From Lachnospiraceae bacterium (lineage in GTDB: Bacteria > Bacillota > Clostridia > Lachnospirales > Lachnospiraceae), in contig CAAFNG010000167.1 of assembly GCA_900764225.1 (NCBI GenBank), forward strand, positions 1 through 23,668: DNA of 23,668 nucleotides, in the 5' to 3' direction. The first letter of the stretch is position 1, and every line of letters starts with the position of its first letter. The notes beneath the pieces are model-generated. The model worked only from the letters and a program-made list of their open reading frames with translations. It did no database searches and was not told where the DNA came from. The translations under genes and the position numbers were made by a program. Below, piece by piece: positions 1 to 7,736 of this stretch.

Positions 1-51
1 AGATCTACACCGTCTAATTCGTCGGCAGCGTCAGATGTGTATAAGAGACAG
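1..51 (+). other. Illumina Nextera adapter (not genomic)
   Basis: Bases 1-10 match the end of the P5 adapter. Bases 11-18 (CGTCTAAT) sit where the 8-base i5 index belongs. Bases 19-32 match the Nextera read-1 linker and 33-51 the 19-bp Tn5 mosaic end. The same sequence occurs inverted at the other end of the window. Genomic sequence starts at 52. An ATG inside the mosaic end (35) makes a false start reading MCIRDR that is fused in frame to the first real gene. Confidence 0.98.
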
Positions 52-577
52 GGCTTTAGGAGCAGGTGCAGTGGAGAACGGTTTTGTGCTTAAATATGCA
101 ATGCCGGACATGAACGTAACCACAGGGCAGGAAAAGCCGGATGAGGATCCGGTTTCTGTGCTGACACTTGCAGGAACGGATTTTGATGCGATCGAAAAGC
201 TCTATAACCGTTCTCAGGAAAAATATCCGGATATGGGTCATCTCCAGGTTGTGATCCTGGATGAAAGTATGCTGGCAGAGAATAACAGAGAAGCGTTTAT
301 CCGTTATCTGAAACAGGAAGAGCATGTGGGCGAGGATGTGTATGTATTCCGGACTTCCATGCTTTCTGATGTGTTTCGCTGGAAAGGAGCGCAGGAGAGC
401 TCTGTGGGAGAATATCTGCAGGGAATCCAGGAAAACAGAACCTCCGGGCAGCAGAAGAAAGGCGTCACGCTCCGGGAGGTATATCATCAGTTTTATAAGG
501 ACGGAACACTTCCCTGGCTTCCGTCTGTGTGGATAGATGGGGAGCTTCTGGAGGTAGATTACGGAAACCGTGAATAA
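52..577 (+). CDS. Ger(x)C-like spore germination protein, 5' end missing
   Basis: The 3' portion (about 174 codons) of a gene cut by the adapter at 51. The frame is open from 53, and the apparent upstream ATG is adapter. The visible part resembles the N-terminal domain of Ger(x)C proteins, the lipoprotein subunit of nutrient germinant receptors in the spore inner membrane. It reads LGAGAVENGFVLKYAMPD, then GHLQVVILDESML (the usual 'H-kvivise' strand), then a GEDVYVF strand, and ends with TLREVYHQFYKDG and LPSVWIDGELLEVDY. Ger(x)C proteins usually run 350-400 residues with a second, C-terminal domain. This one stops soon after the first domain, so it is either a short variant or a relative. 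The signal peptide and lipobox would lie in the lost 5' part. The family call comes from remembered pattern, not a search. Confidence 0.6.
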
Positions 578-642
578 AGAGAAGAAATCCTGACCATAAT
601 GGAGATATATCACAGAAAAAACGGAAACAGGAGGTATATCCG

Positions 643-897
643 GTGAAAAAGATCAGGGGAAAAGGTGCAGGAGCTATATTATGGAAAGGATTTCAGGTAC
701 TGTTACTGGCGATAGTTCTGGCAGTCGGTTGTATGGGGCATATGGCGGGTGGAGACATGAAAAGTGCAGCCCGGCCGCAGATGTACGCATGGTGGGGAAC
801 ACTCTACCCGGAATTTTGTTTTGAAAAAGGAGAGGATGCGGGCGAAAGTAAGACTGTTAAGCTCTCCTTCTGGCTTGCGAAAGCACTGGATTGGTGA
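643..897 (+). CDS. Small membrane protein of unknown function (84 aa)
   Basis: Starts at GTG 643 behind a strong AGGAGGT site at 629-635, 65 bases after the Ger(x)C-like gene on the same strand, so probably cotranscribed. The protein has a basic N-terminus, one hydrophobic segment (about residues 14-33, ending near a Cys in VGCMGHMAGG), then a short segment with WWGTLYPEFCFEKGED and the ending FWLAKALDW. The Cys could suggest a lipoprotein, but the preceding residues are a poor lipobox. I do not recognise a family. Its position suggests a link to the germination gene. The murI promoter begins inside its last codons. Confidence 0.65.
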   Translation: MKKIRGKGAGAILWKGFQVLLLAIVLAVGCMGHMAGGDMKSAARPQMYAWWGTLYPEFCFEKGEDAGESKTVKLSFWLAKALDW

Positions 898-903
898 TAC
901 AAT
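875..903 (+). promoter_or_regulatory. Predicted sigma-A promoter for murI-DUF1934
   Basis: TTGCGA (875-880), a 17-base spacer and TACAAT (898-903). It overlaps the end of the 84-aa gene and lies about 50 bases before murI, so murI need not depend on read-through from the germination genes. Confidence 0.5.
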
Positions 904-953
904 ATTCTAACGAATCTGTAGAATTCGATTAAGTATTTCGGGAGATCAGATAA

Positions 954-1775
954 ATGAATATAGACAGAAATGCACCGGTTGGTGTGTTTGATTCCGGTAT
1001 TGGAGGGCTGACAGTAGCCCGGGAGATCATGAGGAATCTTCCCTCGGAAAAAATTGTATATTTTGGAGATACGGCGAGAGTTCCCTACGGAAGCAAGTCC
1101 AGGGAGACGGTCATCCGCTATTCCCGCCAGATCATTCATTTCCTGCAGGAGCAGAAAGTCAAGGCCATTGTAGTGGCCTGCAATACTGCGAGTGCTTTTG
1201 CACTGGATGCAGTAAGGGATGAGCTGGATATTCCGATTATCGGAGTGATTGAAGCCGGGGCAAAAATTGCTGCTCAGGAGACAAAGAACAAGAGAGTTGG
1301 TATTATTGGTACGGTAGGTACAGTGGGAAGTGGGATTCATGAATCTTATCTTAAGGAGCTGGATCCGGAGATCACAGTGATTGGCAAGGCGTGTCCGTTG
1401 TTTGTTCCGCTGGTTGAAGAGGGATGGATTCATGATCCGGTCACGGAGGAGGTAGCCAGAAGATATCTGAAAGAGTTGCAGGATCAGGAGGTTGATACGC
1501 TGATTCTTGGCTGTACGCATTATCCTCTTTTACGGTCTACCATCCGTGAGATCATGGGAGAAGGCGTACGCCTGGTGAATCCGGCGTATGAGACGGCGCT
1601 GGAGCTCCGCAGACTTCTGGCAGATATGGATCTTGCCAGTGATGAGACGGTGGAGGAGGAATTCCCATATCGCTTCTATGTAAGTGACCTTGCCGAGAAA
1701 TTTAAGGATTTTGCCAATTCGATCCTGCCTTATAATGTAGAAAAAACGCAGAAGATCGACATTGAGAAATATTAG
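954..1775 (+). CDS. murI: Glutamate racemase
   Basis: Interconverts L- and D-glutamate in the cytoplasm and supplies D-Glu for peptidoglycan stem peptides. Length of 273 aa is normal. Family landmarks are clear: VFDSGIGGLTV near the N-terminus, YFGDTARVPYGSKS at about 36-49, VACNTAS with catalytic Cys76, and LGCTHYPLL with catalytic Cys187. Both cysteines of the two-base mechanism are present. Start ATG 954 has GGGAGA at 940-945. It is followed after 10 bases by the DUF1934 gene, whose ribosome site overlaps the murI stop, so the two form an operon. Nothing abnormal in the sequence. Confidence 0.96.
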   Translation: MNIDRNAPVGVFDSGIGGLTVAREIMRNLPSEKIVYFGDTARVPYGSKSRETVIRYSRQIIHFLQEQKVKAIVVACNTASAFALDAVRDELDIPIIGVIEAGAKIAAQETKNKRVGIIGTVGTVGSGIHESYLKELDPEITVIGKACPLFVPLVEEGWIHDPVTEEVARRYLKELQDQEVDTLILGCTHYPLLRSTIREIMGEGVRLVNPAYETALELRRLLADMDLASDETVEEEFPYRFYVSDLAEKFKDFANSILPYNVEKTQKIDIEKY

Positions 1776-1785
1776 GAGAAAGAGA

Positions 1786-2232
1786 ATGCAGAAAGAAGTT
1801 TTGATCCATGTAAGAGGTCTTCAGATGATGGATGCCCAGGGAGATCAGGAGCCGATAGAGATCGTTGTTCCGGGACAGTATTATTTCCGTAATGGTTCCC
1901 ATTATCTCAGATATGAGGAGCTTCTGGATGAGAGTGCAGAGCCGACGGTCAATTACATAAAAATGTCTTCTAAGGGTCTTGAGGTCAGCAAAAAAGGCCT
2001 GGTCAATGTACATATGGTATTTGAGCAGGGCAAGAAGAATATGACTTATTATACAACACCGTTCGGAACTTTGCAGATGGGAATCGCCGCTACCAGTCTG
2101 GAACTGACTGAGAGTGAGGAGAATCTTCACATGAAGGCAGATTATGCACTGGATATGAATGAAGAGCATGTGGCGGACTGCTATCTGGCAATTCAGGTAC
2201 AGCCTCGTGACTGTAAGGATTTTGTTTTATAA
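1786..2232 (+). CDS. DUF1934 (YwiB-like) beta-barrel protein
   Basis: 148 aa. The pattern (KEVLIHVRG at the N-terminus, GQYYFRNGSHYLRYEE, VNYIKMSSKGLEVSKKG, TPFGTLQMGIAATSLEL, LHMKADYALDMN) fits the DUF1934 family, small lipocalin-like beta-barrels of unknown role in Firmicutes. No signal peptide or membrane segment, so cytoplasmic. I chose ATG 1786 because AGGAGAAAG at 1774-1782 sits directly before it; an upstream in-frame ATG at 1762 lies inside murI and has no site. It ends 49 bases before a strong hairpin terminator, closing the murI unit. Confidence 0.85.
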   Translation: MQKEVLIHVRGLQMMDAQGDQEPIEIVVPGQYYFRNGSHYLRYEELLDESAEPTVNYIKMSSKGLEVSKKGLVNVHMVFEQGKKNMTYYTTPFGTLQMGIAATSLELTESEENLHMKADYALDMNEEHVADCYLAIQVQPRDCKDFVL

Positions 2233-2280
2233 AAATATCTGGAAACTTGTTAAGAGTTGAGAATTACAGAGATAAGAAAA

Positions 2281-2334
2281 CCGCTGTGTTGTGCAGGAAG
2301 AAAAATCCTGGAAACACAGCGGCTTTATTTTTTT
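2281..2334. terminator. Bidirectional intrinsic terminator between convergent genes
   Basis: CCGCTGTGTT (2281-2290) pairs perfectly with AACACAGCGG (2313-2322). An inner CAGGA/TCCTG pair (2294-2298 / 2306-2310) extends the hairpin. A T-rich run follows on the plus strand. On the minus strand the stem is followed by TTTTCTTATCT. It serves the murI operon and probably the facing gene at 2336-2776. Confidence 0.85.
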
Positions 2335-2335
2335 A

Positions 2336-2776
2336 TTATTTGCGGAATCTTGCGAGGAAGCCTTTTTTCTTCTTCTGCGGAGTCTCGAGGGAACCGCGGA
2401 TTCCTTTAACGCCAACGATGTAAAGTCCGCTGACTTCAGCTTTGATCTCTTTTTTTACCGGAATCAGATCGAATACTTTCTCATCTGCGATGAGGATACT
2501 GATCTTCGGACCAACCTTTGCTTTAACGATCGGAAGCTTGGAACGACGCATAAGCTTAGGCGTCTGGTCAATGACCATCTGTGGAAGTCCGGAATCTTTC
2601 AAAGGCATTCGTTTCTTATCGATGACCAGCATGGAAACTGTTTGTTTGTTAGCCTGGATCTGAGCCTGCTGTTCGTCCTGTTTTTTCTGAGCTTTTTTTC
2701 CGAAGAAATAGAGTGCGACTAATGCTGCGATCAGAATAACGAGGATGACCAGAAGAACAATGGTAACTGTACTCAT
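2336..2776 (-). CDS. Single-pass membrane protein of unknown function (146 aa)
   Basis: An N-terminal hydrophobic segment at residues 5-26 (MSTVTIVLLVILVILIAALV start) is followed by a short Lys/Gln-rich helix (GKKAQKKQDEQQAQIQANKQ) that may be coiled coil. A compact region of about residues 45-128 follows, with VIDKKRMPLKDSGLPQMVID, ISILIADEKVFDLIPVKKE and VSGLYIVGVKGIRG, then a basic tail KKKKGFLARFRK. I recognise no named domain. The basic residues on both sides leave topology uncertain. Start at 2776 is supported by AGGGGGAT about eight bases upstream and by a well-placed promoter (2834-2862). It is monocistronic and convergent to murI-DUF1934. Confidence 0.8.
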   Translation of the reverse strand: MSTVTIVLLVILVILIAALVALYFFGKKAQKKQDEQQAQIQANKQTVSMLVIDKKRMPLKDSGLPQMVIDQTPKLMRRSKLPIVKAKVGPKISILIADEKVFDLIPVKKEIKAEVSGLYIVGVKGIRGSLETPQKKKKGFLARFRK

Positions 2777-2833
2777 TTGAGAATCCCCCTGTATGTATAT
2801 TTGTTTCGCAATCGGTTACATTACGTAAAAAAC

Positions 2834-2862
2834 ATTTTAGCATTGTTTACGGAAAAAGGCAA
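2834..2862 (-). promoter_or_regulatory. Predicted promoter for the 146-aa membrane protein
   Basis: On the minus strand: TTGCCT (2857-2862), a 17-base spacer, and TAAAAT (2834-2839) preceded by TGC, an extended -10. About 57 bases upstream of the start codon. Confidence 0.55.
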
Positions 2863-2891
2863 TTAAAAATTAAAAAGCCCCCTTGGAACAG

Positions 2892-2920
2892 TGGAAATTT
2901 CAGTGGTTACAGGGTATAAT
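2892..2920 (+). promoter_or_regulatory. Predicted promoter for the tandem deacetylase genes
   Basis: TGGAAA (2892-2897, four of six to consensus), a 17-base spacer and a perfect TATAAT (2915-2920), about 100 bases ahead of the gene at 3022. A direct repeat CAGTGG at 2889-2894 and 2901-2906 flanks the -35 and could be a protein site. That is only a guess. Confidence 0.5.
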
Positions 2921-3021
2921 GACTGTGATGCACTTTGCAGTGTAAACTGTGAAAAACAGAATATAATAATATTAAGACGCAGGTAAATGATCTGGATATC
3001 CCAGAGATGGAGGAAATCGAA

Positions 3022-4503
3022 ATGGAGAAAGAAACGCCCCGGGGAACGAGACCGGAAATGGGTACTCCGGAGTATGAAGAATGGCGAAGAGAGGTGCTTG
3101 AGCGCAGGCGTAAACGGTTACAGAAGGAACGAAGAAAACGACTGATCGCTGTGGGAGCAGTTCTGGTGATCATCATAGGCGGCGTGTCTGTGGGGATTAG
3201 CAGCTGCAGACAAAAAAAAGCAACGATTGTTCAGCATGACCAGACTTCTGCCGATACAAAAACAGACAGCAAAACCGAAGATAATAAAGATTCCGCAACG
3301 GATAATACAACAGCTGCAGACAGCACACTGGAACAGGCAGAGCTTCTTGCACAGCAGTATAACTATGATGAAGCAATTGATCTTCTGAAAAAAGATCCTG
3401 CTTACTCATCCGACCAGAAGATGCAGGCAGCAGTAAAGAAATACGAGGAAACCAAGGCAACCTGTACGGCATGGCCACTTGAAAAAGTGACGCATGTCTT
3501 TTATCATATTCTGATCAGGGACACATCCAAGGCCTTTGATGGAGATTATAAGGAGGCAGATTACAATCAGGTCATGACTACGATTGATGAATTTAATAAG
3601 ATTACTCAGACCATGTACGATGAAGGTTACGTTATGGTAAGTATCAAGGATATGGCTAAGGCGGATGACAATGGTAATATCACTCCGGGAGAGATTCTTC
3701 TTCCGCCAGGTAAAATCCCGTTTGTCCTTTCTCAGGATGATGTATGTTATTATCACTATATGGACGGTGATGGATTTGCCACAAAACTGGTTGTGGATGA
3801 TGAGGGGAAGATTCGCAATGAGTATGTGGAGGATGACGGAAGTGTATCCGTGGGAGATTATGACATGGTACCTCTGATCGACCGCTTTGTGGAAAAGCAT
3901 CCTGATTTTTCCTACCGGGGAGCAAAGGGAATCGTGGCGCTGACCGGATATAACGGAATTCTGGGATACCGTACTGACGAAAGCTATGAAACAAGACCGG
4001 ACGATCTGGATGCAGATAAAGTGAAGTGGCTTGATGAGCATCCGGATTTCAGCCTGGAGAAAGAGCGTGAGGGTGCCAAAAAAGTGGCAGATGCCATGAA
4101 AGCCGAAGGCTGGGAATTTGCAAGCCATACCTGGGGACACCAGAATGTGGGGCAGATTTCGCTGGAGAAACTTCAGGCAGACACTGAAAAATTTAAGAAA
4201 AATGTAGATCCGCTGATCGGGGGAACGGATATCATTATTTTTGCTTTTGGAACTGATATTACAAATGCAGAGGATTATTCCGGTGATAAATTCGAATATC
4301 TGAAGGGGCAGGGATATAATTATTATTGTAATGTGGATTCCAGCCAGTATTTTGTACAGATCCGTGACCGGTACTTCCGCCAGGGCAGAAGAAATCTGGA
4401 TGGTTACAGAATGTACTACAATCCGGAACTGCTGGAGGATCTTTTTAATGCGAAGGATGTATTCGACAAGGCAAGACCTACACCGGTACCGCCAATGGGA
4501 TGA
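3022..4503 (+). CDS. Membrane-anchored divergent polysaccharide deacetylase (paralog 1)
   Basis: About 493 aa. A very basic cytoplasmic N-terminus and one membrane segment (residues 41-60) make it a type II surface protein. A Ser/Thr/Asp-rich linker, a short TPR-like helical pair (ELLAQQYNYDEAIDLLKKD) and a NodB/CE4-like domain follow. CE4 motif 1 reads FVLSQDDV (D239, D240) where TFDDG is usual. Motif 2 is SHTWGH (H369, H373). FAFGTDI may stand for motif 3. About 130 residues separate motifs 1 and 2, far more than the roughly 50 typical. The C-terminal part has NVDSSQYFVQI and RQGRRNLDGYRMYYNP. I chose ATG 3022 because GGAGGA at 3009-3014 is seven bases before it; ATG 3007 is the alternative. 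It is followed 57 bases later by its paralog. The expected substrate is an N-acetylated wall glycan; activity is inferred. Confidence 0.85.
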   Translation: MEKETPRGTRPEMGTPEYEEWRREVLERRRKRLQKERRKRLIAVGAVLVIIIGGVSVGISSCRQKKATIVQHDQTSADTKTDSKTEDNKDSATDNTTAADSTLEQAELLAQQYNYDEAIDLLKKDPAYSSDQKMQAAVKKYEETKATCTAWPLEKVTHVFYHILIRDTSKAFDGDYKEADYNQVMTTIDEFNKITQTMYDEGYVMVSIKDMAKADDNGNITPGEILLPPGKIPFVLSQDDVCYYHYMDGDGFATKLVVDDEGKIRNEYVEDDGSVSVGDYDMVPLIDRFVEKHPDFSYRGAKGIVALTGYNGILGYRTDESYETRPDDLDADKVKWLDEHPDFSLEKEREGAKKVADAMKAEGWEFASHTWGHQNVGQISLEKLQADTEKFKKNVDPLIGGTDIIIFAFGTDITNAEDYSGDKFEYLKGQGYNYYCNVDSSQYFVQIRDRYFRQGRRNLDGYRMYYNPELLEDLFNAKDVFDKARPTPVPPMG

Positions 4504-4560
4504 TCTGTTTTGCATAAAGTGTAAATTCGAGGGGATTTTAAAGAAAGACGAGGGATTATT

Positions 4561-6075
4561 ATGAAGAAAAAAATGGCAGGAGTGCTGACAACTGTGCTTG
4601 CTGCGTCGCTTCTTGCGGGTGGAAACATACCAGTTACCGTACAGAAAGACAATATGATCGCAGAAGCGCAGGATGAAGGGAATACACAGTCTGAGGATGC
4701 AGAGGCACAGGATGGTGAAGATACACAATCCGAGGAAGCAGCAGAATCAGAAGAAGAGGCGAAAGTAGCTGCAGATCCTGAGGATCAGCCGGCAGCTACG
4801 GAAACGCCGAAAGAGGAGAAAGCGGCTGAAAAAGAGACGCAGGAGCGCGAAGCTGCAGAGGATACCTCTTCCGATACTGCTTCTGATGAGAAAGCACTTC
4901 TTAAAAAAGCCAAAAAACAGGCGCAGCAGTACGATTATACAGGTGCAATCTCAACTCTGAAAAATAACTGGAAGTTTGCAACCAGTGATAAGATGCAGGA
5001 GGCAGCTGCCGCCTACATGAAAAAAAGAGATGCCTGTGTGGAATATCCGCTTGAAGAGATTACACATATTTTTTTCCATTCATTAATCGTGGATACATCC
5101 AGGGCTTTTGACGGAGATTCCGATGAGGCCGGTTATAACCAGATGATGACAACGGTCAGTGAGTTTAAGAAGATCATTCAGATCATGTATGACAACGGAT
5201 ATGTGCTGGTAAGTCCGCACGATATGGCCGTTGTGAATGATGATGGAACTATGAGTAAAGGCAAGATCATGCTCCCGGAAGGAAAAAAAGCATTTGTTCT
5301 TTCTGAGGATGATGTCAGCTATTATCATTACATGGATGATGACGGATTTGCATCAAAGCTTGTGATCGATGACAACGGTGACATTAAATGTGAGTACAAA
5401 AAAGCCGATGGAACTGTAGTTACCGGAGATTATGATGTGGTTCCGATCCTGGATTCTTTTATCAAAGAGCATCCGGATTTTTCCTATCACGGAAGAAAGG
5501 GAATCCTGGCTATGACCGGTTATAACGGTGTTCTGGGATACCGCACAGACGGAGCCTATAAATCAAAGAAGAATCTCCAGGATGACCAGAAGGCTTTTCT
5601 CAAGGCCAATCCGGATTTTGACTATGATAAAGAGGTAAAAGCAGCTAAAAAAGTAGTGAAAGCTATGAAAGAAGATGGCTGGGAGTTTGCAAGCCACACC
5701 TGGGGCCACAGAAATGCCACAACTTGTACAGCAGCGGAGCTGAAGACAGATAACAAAAAATGGGAAAAATATGTAGCGCCGATCCTTGGAAAAACTGATA
5801 TGATCATTTTTGCATTTGGAGCAGACATCGGAGACTGGGAAGGTTATACTTCAGATAATGCAAAGTACAAGTACTATAAGAGCCGTGGCTACCGTTATTT
5901 CTGCAACGTAGATTCCAGCCAGTATTTTGTACAGATCACAAGTGGGTATTTCAGACAGGGAAGAAGAAACCTGGACGGATACAGAATGTACTATAATCCG
6001 GATATGCTCAGCGATCTTTTTGATGTATCTGAAGTGTGGGATTCATCCAGACCGACACCGGTTCCGGAGATGTAA
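4561..6075 (+). CDS. Secreted divergent polysaccharide deacetylase (paralog 2)
   Basis: 504 aa, clearly homologous to the preceding protein over the TPR-like helices, the NodB-like domain and the C-terminal region. The N-terminus differs: a signal-peptide-like sequence (MKKKMAGVLTTVLAASLLAGG, no lipobox) and a long acidic Glu/Gln/Ala-rich linker to about residue 115. Motif 1 is FVLSEDDV (D250, D251) and motif 2 is SHTWGH (H379, H383), with FAFGADI further on. The stretch between the motifs includes GYNGVLGYRTD, shared with paralog 1. Both proteins end in RPTPVP. Start ATG 4561 follows AGGG at 4551-4554. No terminator separates the two genes, so they are likely cotranscribed. It may be released or trapped in the wall while paralog 1 stays anchored. 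Confidence 0.86.
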   Translation: MKKKMAGVLTTVLAASLLAGGNIPVTVQKDNMIAEAQDEGNTQSEDAEAQDGEDTQSEEAAESEEEAKVAADPEDQPAATETPKEEKAAEKETQEREAAEDTSSDTASDEKALLKKAKKQAQQYDYTGAISTLKNNWKFATSDKMQEAAAAYMKKRDACVEYPLEEITHIFFHSLIVDTSRAFDGDSDEAGYNQMMTTVSEFKKIIQIMYDNGYVLVSPHDMAVVNDDGTMSKGKIMLPEGKKAFVLSEDDVSYYHYMDDDGFASKLVIDDNGDIKCEYKKADGTVVTGDYDVVPILDSFIKEHPDFSYHGRKGILAMTGYNGVLGYRTDGAYKSKKNLQDDQKAFLKANPDFDYDKEVKAAKKVVKAMKEDGWEFASHTWGHRNATTCTAAELKTDNKKWEKYVAPILGKTDMIIFAFGADIGDWEGYTSDNAKYKYYKSRGYRYFCNVDSSQYFVQITSGYFRQGRRNLDGYRMYYNPDMLSDLFDVSEVWDSSRPTPVPEM

Positions 6076-6093
6076 GAAAAAGTAAATAAAGTT

Positions 6094-6123
6094 TACAGAC
6101 GCGTGTGAAAAAGAGGTTATAAT
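6094..6123 (+). promoter_or_regulatory. Possible promoter for the FKBP lipoprotein
   Basis: A perfect TATAAT at 6118-6123, 49 bases before the start codon. The -35 is weak (TACAGA at 6094-6099 with an 18-base spacer). No terminator separates this from the gene upstream, so read-through is also possible. Confidence 0.35.
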
Positions 6124-6171
6124 CCTGTCATGCGTGAATTTTTGAGATGATTTTGATGAAGGGAGAAAGAT

Positions 6172-7530
6172 ATGAAGAAAAAAGCATATCTCGTTGTTCT
6201 TGCACTATGTGCAGCAATGGCGATTACAGCCTGTGGTACAGCAACAGACAAGACGGAGGACACAAAATCTACAACAGAAACACAGAACACGACCGAAACG
6301 AAAGATTCCGGATCAGCAGATGCTGAGAGTACGGATTCATCTGATAAAGAAGAGAATAAAACAGCAGATGCAGGCGATACAAGGCTTGTTACTGTCGATG
6401 ATGTAAGTAAATATGTGACCATTGGAGAGTACAAGGGACTTACTCTTGATAATACTGTGGAAGTGGTAACAGACGATGCTGTGGAAGGAAGACTGGAACA
6501 GGAGCTTCAAAACAAGGCAGAAGAAGTTACAGATGGCAGCGTCCAGAATGGTGATGTGGTCACGATCAACTATGTCGGAACAAAGGATGGAGTGGCTTTT
6601 GATGGTGGTACAGCCAACAACTATGAGCTGACGATAGGTTCCGGTACTTTTATTGACGGATTTGAAGACGGTATTATCGGAATGAAAAAGGGTGAGACAA
6701 AAGATCTTGATCTTACATTTCCGGAAGATTATGCTTCCTCAGATCTGGCAGGCCAGGAGGTTACATTTAAAGTAACCCTGCAGAGCTTCAAGCGTGCACC
6801 GGAGCTGACAGACGAGTGGGCAGCCAAGAATACGGACTGCAAGACAGCGGATGACTATAAAAAAGAAATTCGAAAAACGTTGGAGAGCGAAGCAAAAACA
6901 AATGCCCGGAATACACTTCGTGAGACGGCATGGAATACAGTGCTCTCATCCTCTGAAGTAAAAGAATATCCGCAGGAAGATCTGGATACGGCAAAGACAG
7001 AATTTAAGACACTCTATGAGAATTATGCAAAACAGGGCGATATGACTCTGGAGGATTTCGTAAAGGCTCAGGGTATTTCCATGGATGATTTTGAGGAACA
7101 GAGCAATCAGTATGCGGAATATAAGGTGAAACAGAATCTGATCGTGCAGGGAATCATGGATGCAGAGAACATGACTCTTGAAGATGAGAAATCTCTCAGC
7201 ATTCAGGATGAGCTGATCAAAGCGTATGACGCAAAGGATCTCGCAGCGCTGGTTGATCAGTATGGACAGGTTGCAGTGGATGAATCTATCGGACTTCTCA
7301 GAGTTGAAGATTTTATTCTGGATAATGTAACTGTTGAGGAGAAGGTTGCAGCCGGAGATACACAAGGCGAGAACGGAGATGATCCATCGGCAGATGGCAG
7401 CAGTGCAGAAGGACAGGTAGACGAGGAGCTGGAAGCAGCAGAAGCCACAGATATGGTTCCGGAAGAGAACAGTGAGGATTCTTCAGAAAGCGTGAATGCT
7501 GACAGCACAGCAGACACAACAGAGCAATAA
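6172..7530 (+). CDS. Exported trigger-factor-like FKBP peptidyl-prolyl isomerase (lipoprotein)
   Basis: 452 aa. The signal peptide ends in a lipobox, AITAC, with Cys21 as the lipidation site. A Thr/Asp/Glu-rich linker runs to about residue 70. An FKBP domain follows at about 120-205 (GDVVTINYVGTKDG, FDGGTANNYELTIGSG, IDGFEDGIIGMKKGE, LAGQEVTFKVTLQSFK). Residues about 208-385 resemble the trigger factor C-terminal chaperone arms (ELTDEWAAKN, DYKKEIRKTLESEAKTNAR). The ribosome-binding N-terminal domain of true trigger factor is missing, and export rules out a ribosome role. It probably folds secreted proteins on the outer face of the membrane, similar in purpose to PrsA. An acidic Ser/Glu tail ends the protein. 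It sits between exported deacetylases, which are plausible clients. Automated pipelines may call it 'tig', which would mislead. AAGGGAGA precedes the start. Confidence 0.88.
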   Translation: MKKKAYLVVLALCAAMAITACGTATDKTEDTKSTTETQNTTETKDSGSADAESTDSSDKEENKTADAGDTRLVTVDDVSKYVTIGEYKGLTLDNTVEVVTDDAVEGRLEQELQNKAEEVTDGSVQNGDVVTINYVGTKDGVAFDGGTANNYELTIGSGTFIDGFEDGIIGMKKGETKDLDLTFPEDYASSDLAGQEVTFKVTLQSFKRAPELTDEWAAKNTDCKTADDYKKEIRKTLESEAKTNARNTLRETAWNTVLSSSEVKEYPQEDLDTAKTEFKTLYENYAKQGDMTLEDFVKAQGISMDDFEEQSNQYAEYKVKQNLIVQGIMDAENMTLEDEKSLSIQDELIKAYDAKDLAALVDQYGQVAVDESIGLLRVEDFILDNVTVEEKVAAGDTQGENGDDPSADGSSAEGQVDEELEAAEATDMVPEENSEDSSESVNADSTADTTEQ

Positions 7531-7571
7531 GAAAAAGAGTCATGAAACATTATGACAGGTGATAGAAAGTT

Positions 7572-7606
7572 GCGGGGCCCGGAGTATTTCCGGGAACCGC
7601 TTTTTT
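7572..7606 (+). terminator. Intrinsic terminator after the FKBP lipoprotein
   Basis: GCGG (7572-7575) pairs with CCGC (7597-7600) around a 2x2 mismatch and an inner CCCGGA/TCCGGG stem, followed by six T (7601-7606). Confidence 0.8.
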
Positions 7607-7655
7607 CGCAGAAATATAAACACGGAAAATTAAGAGAATCTTTCGGGAATTACCA

Positions 7656-7684
7656 TTGTATTTAAACATTAAATGAGGTATGAT
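7656..7684 (+). promoter_or_regulatory. Predicted promoter for the NodB deacetylase
   Basis: TTGTAT (7656-7661), a 17-base spacer and TATGAT (7679-7684), about 52 bases before the start codon and after the preceding terminator, so the gene is its own unit. Confidence 0.6.
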
Positions 7685-7736
7685 TAAGGTCAGAAATTAA
7701 AGAAAGTTATAGGGATATAAACGGGGATGTAATAAA

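Noticed and set aside
3406..4728. 440-codon minus-strand open frame
   Set aside because: It is antisense to paralog 1 and the start of paralog 2, with implausible composition and no promoter or ribosome site.
6172..7530. Canonical trigger factor (tig)
   Set aside because: It has a lipoprotein signal peptide and lacks the ribosome-binding domain, so the cytoplasmic ribosome-associated role does not fit.
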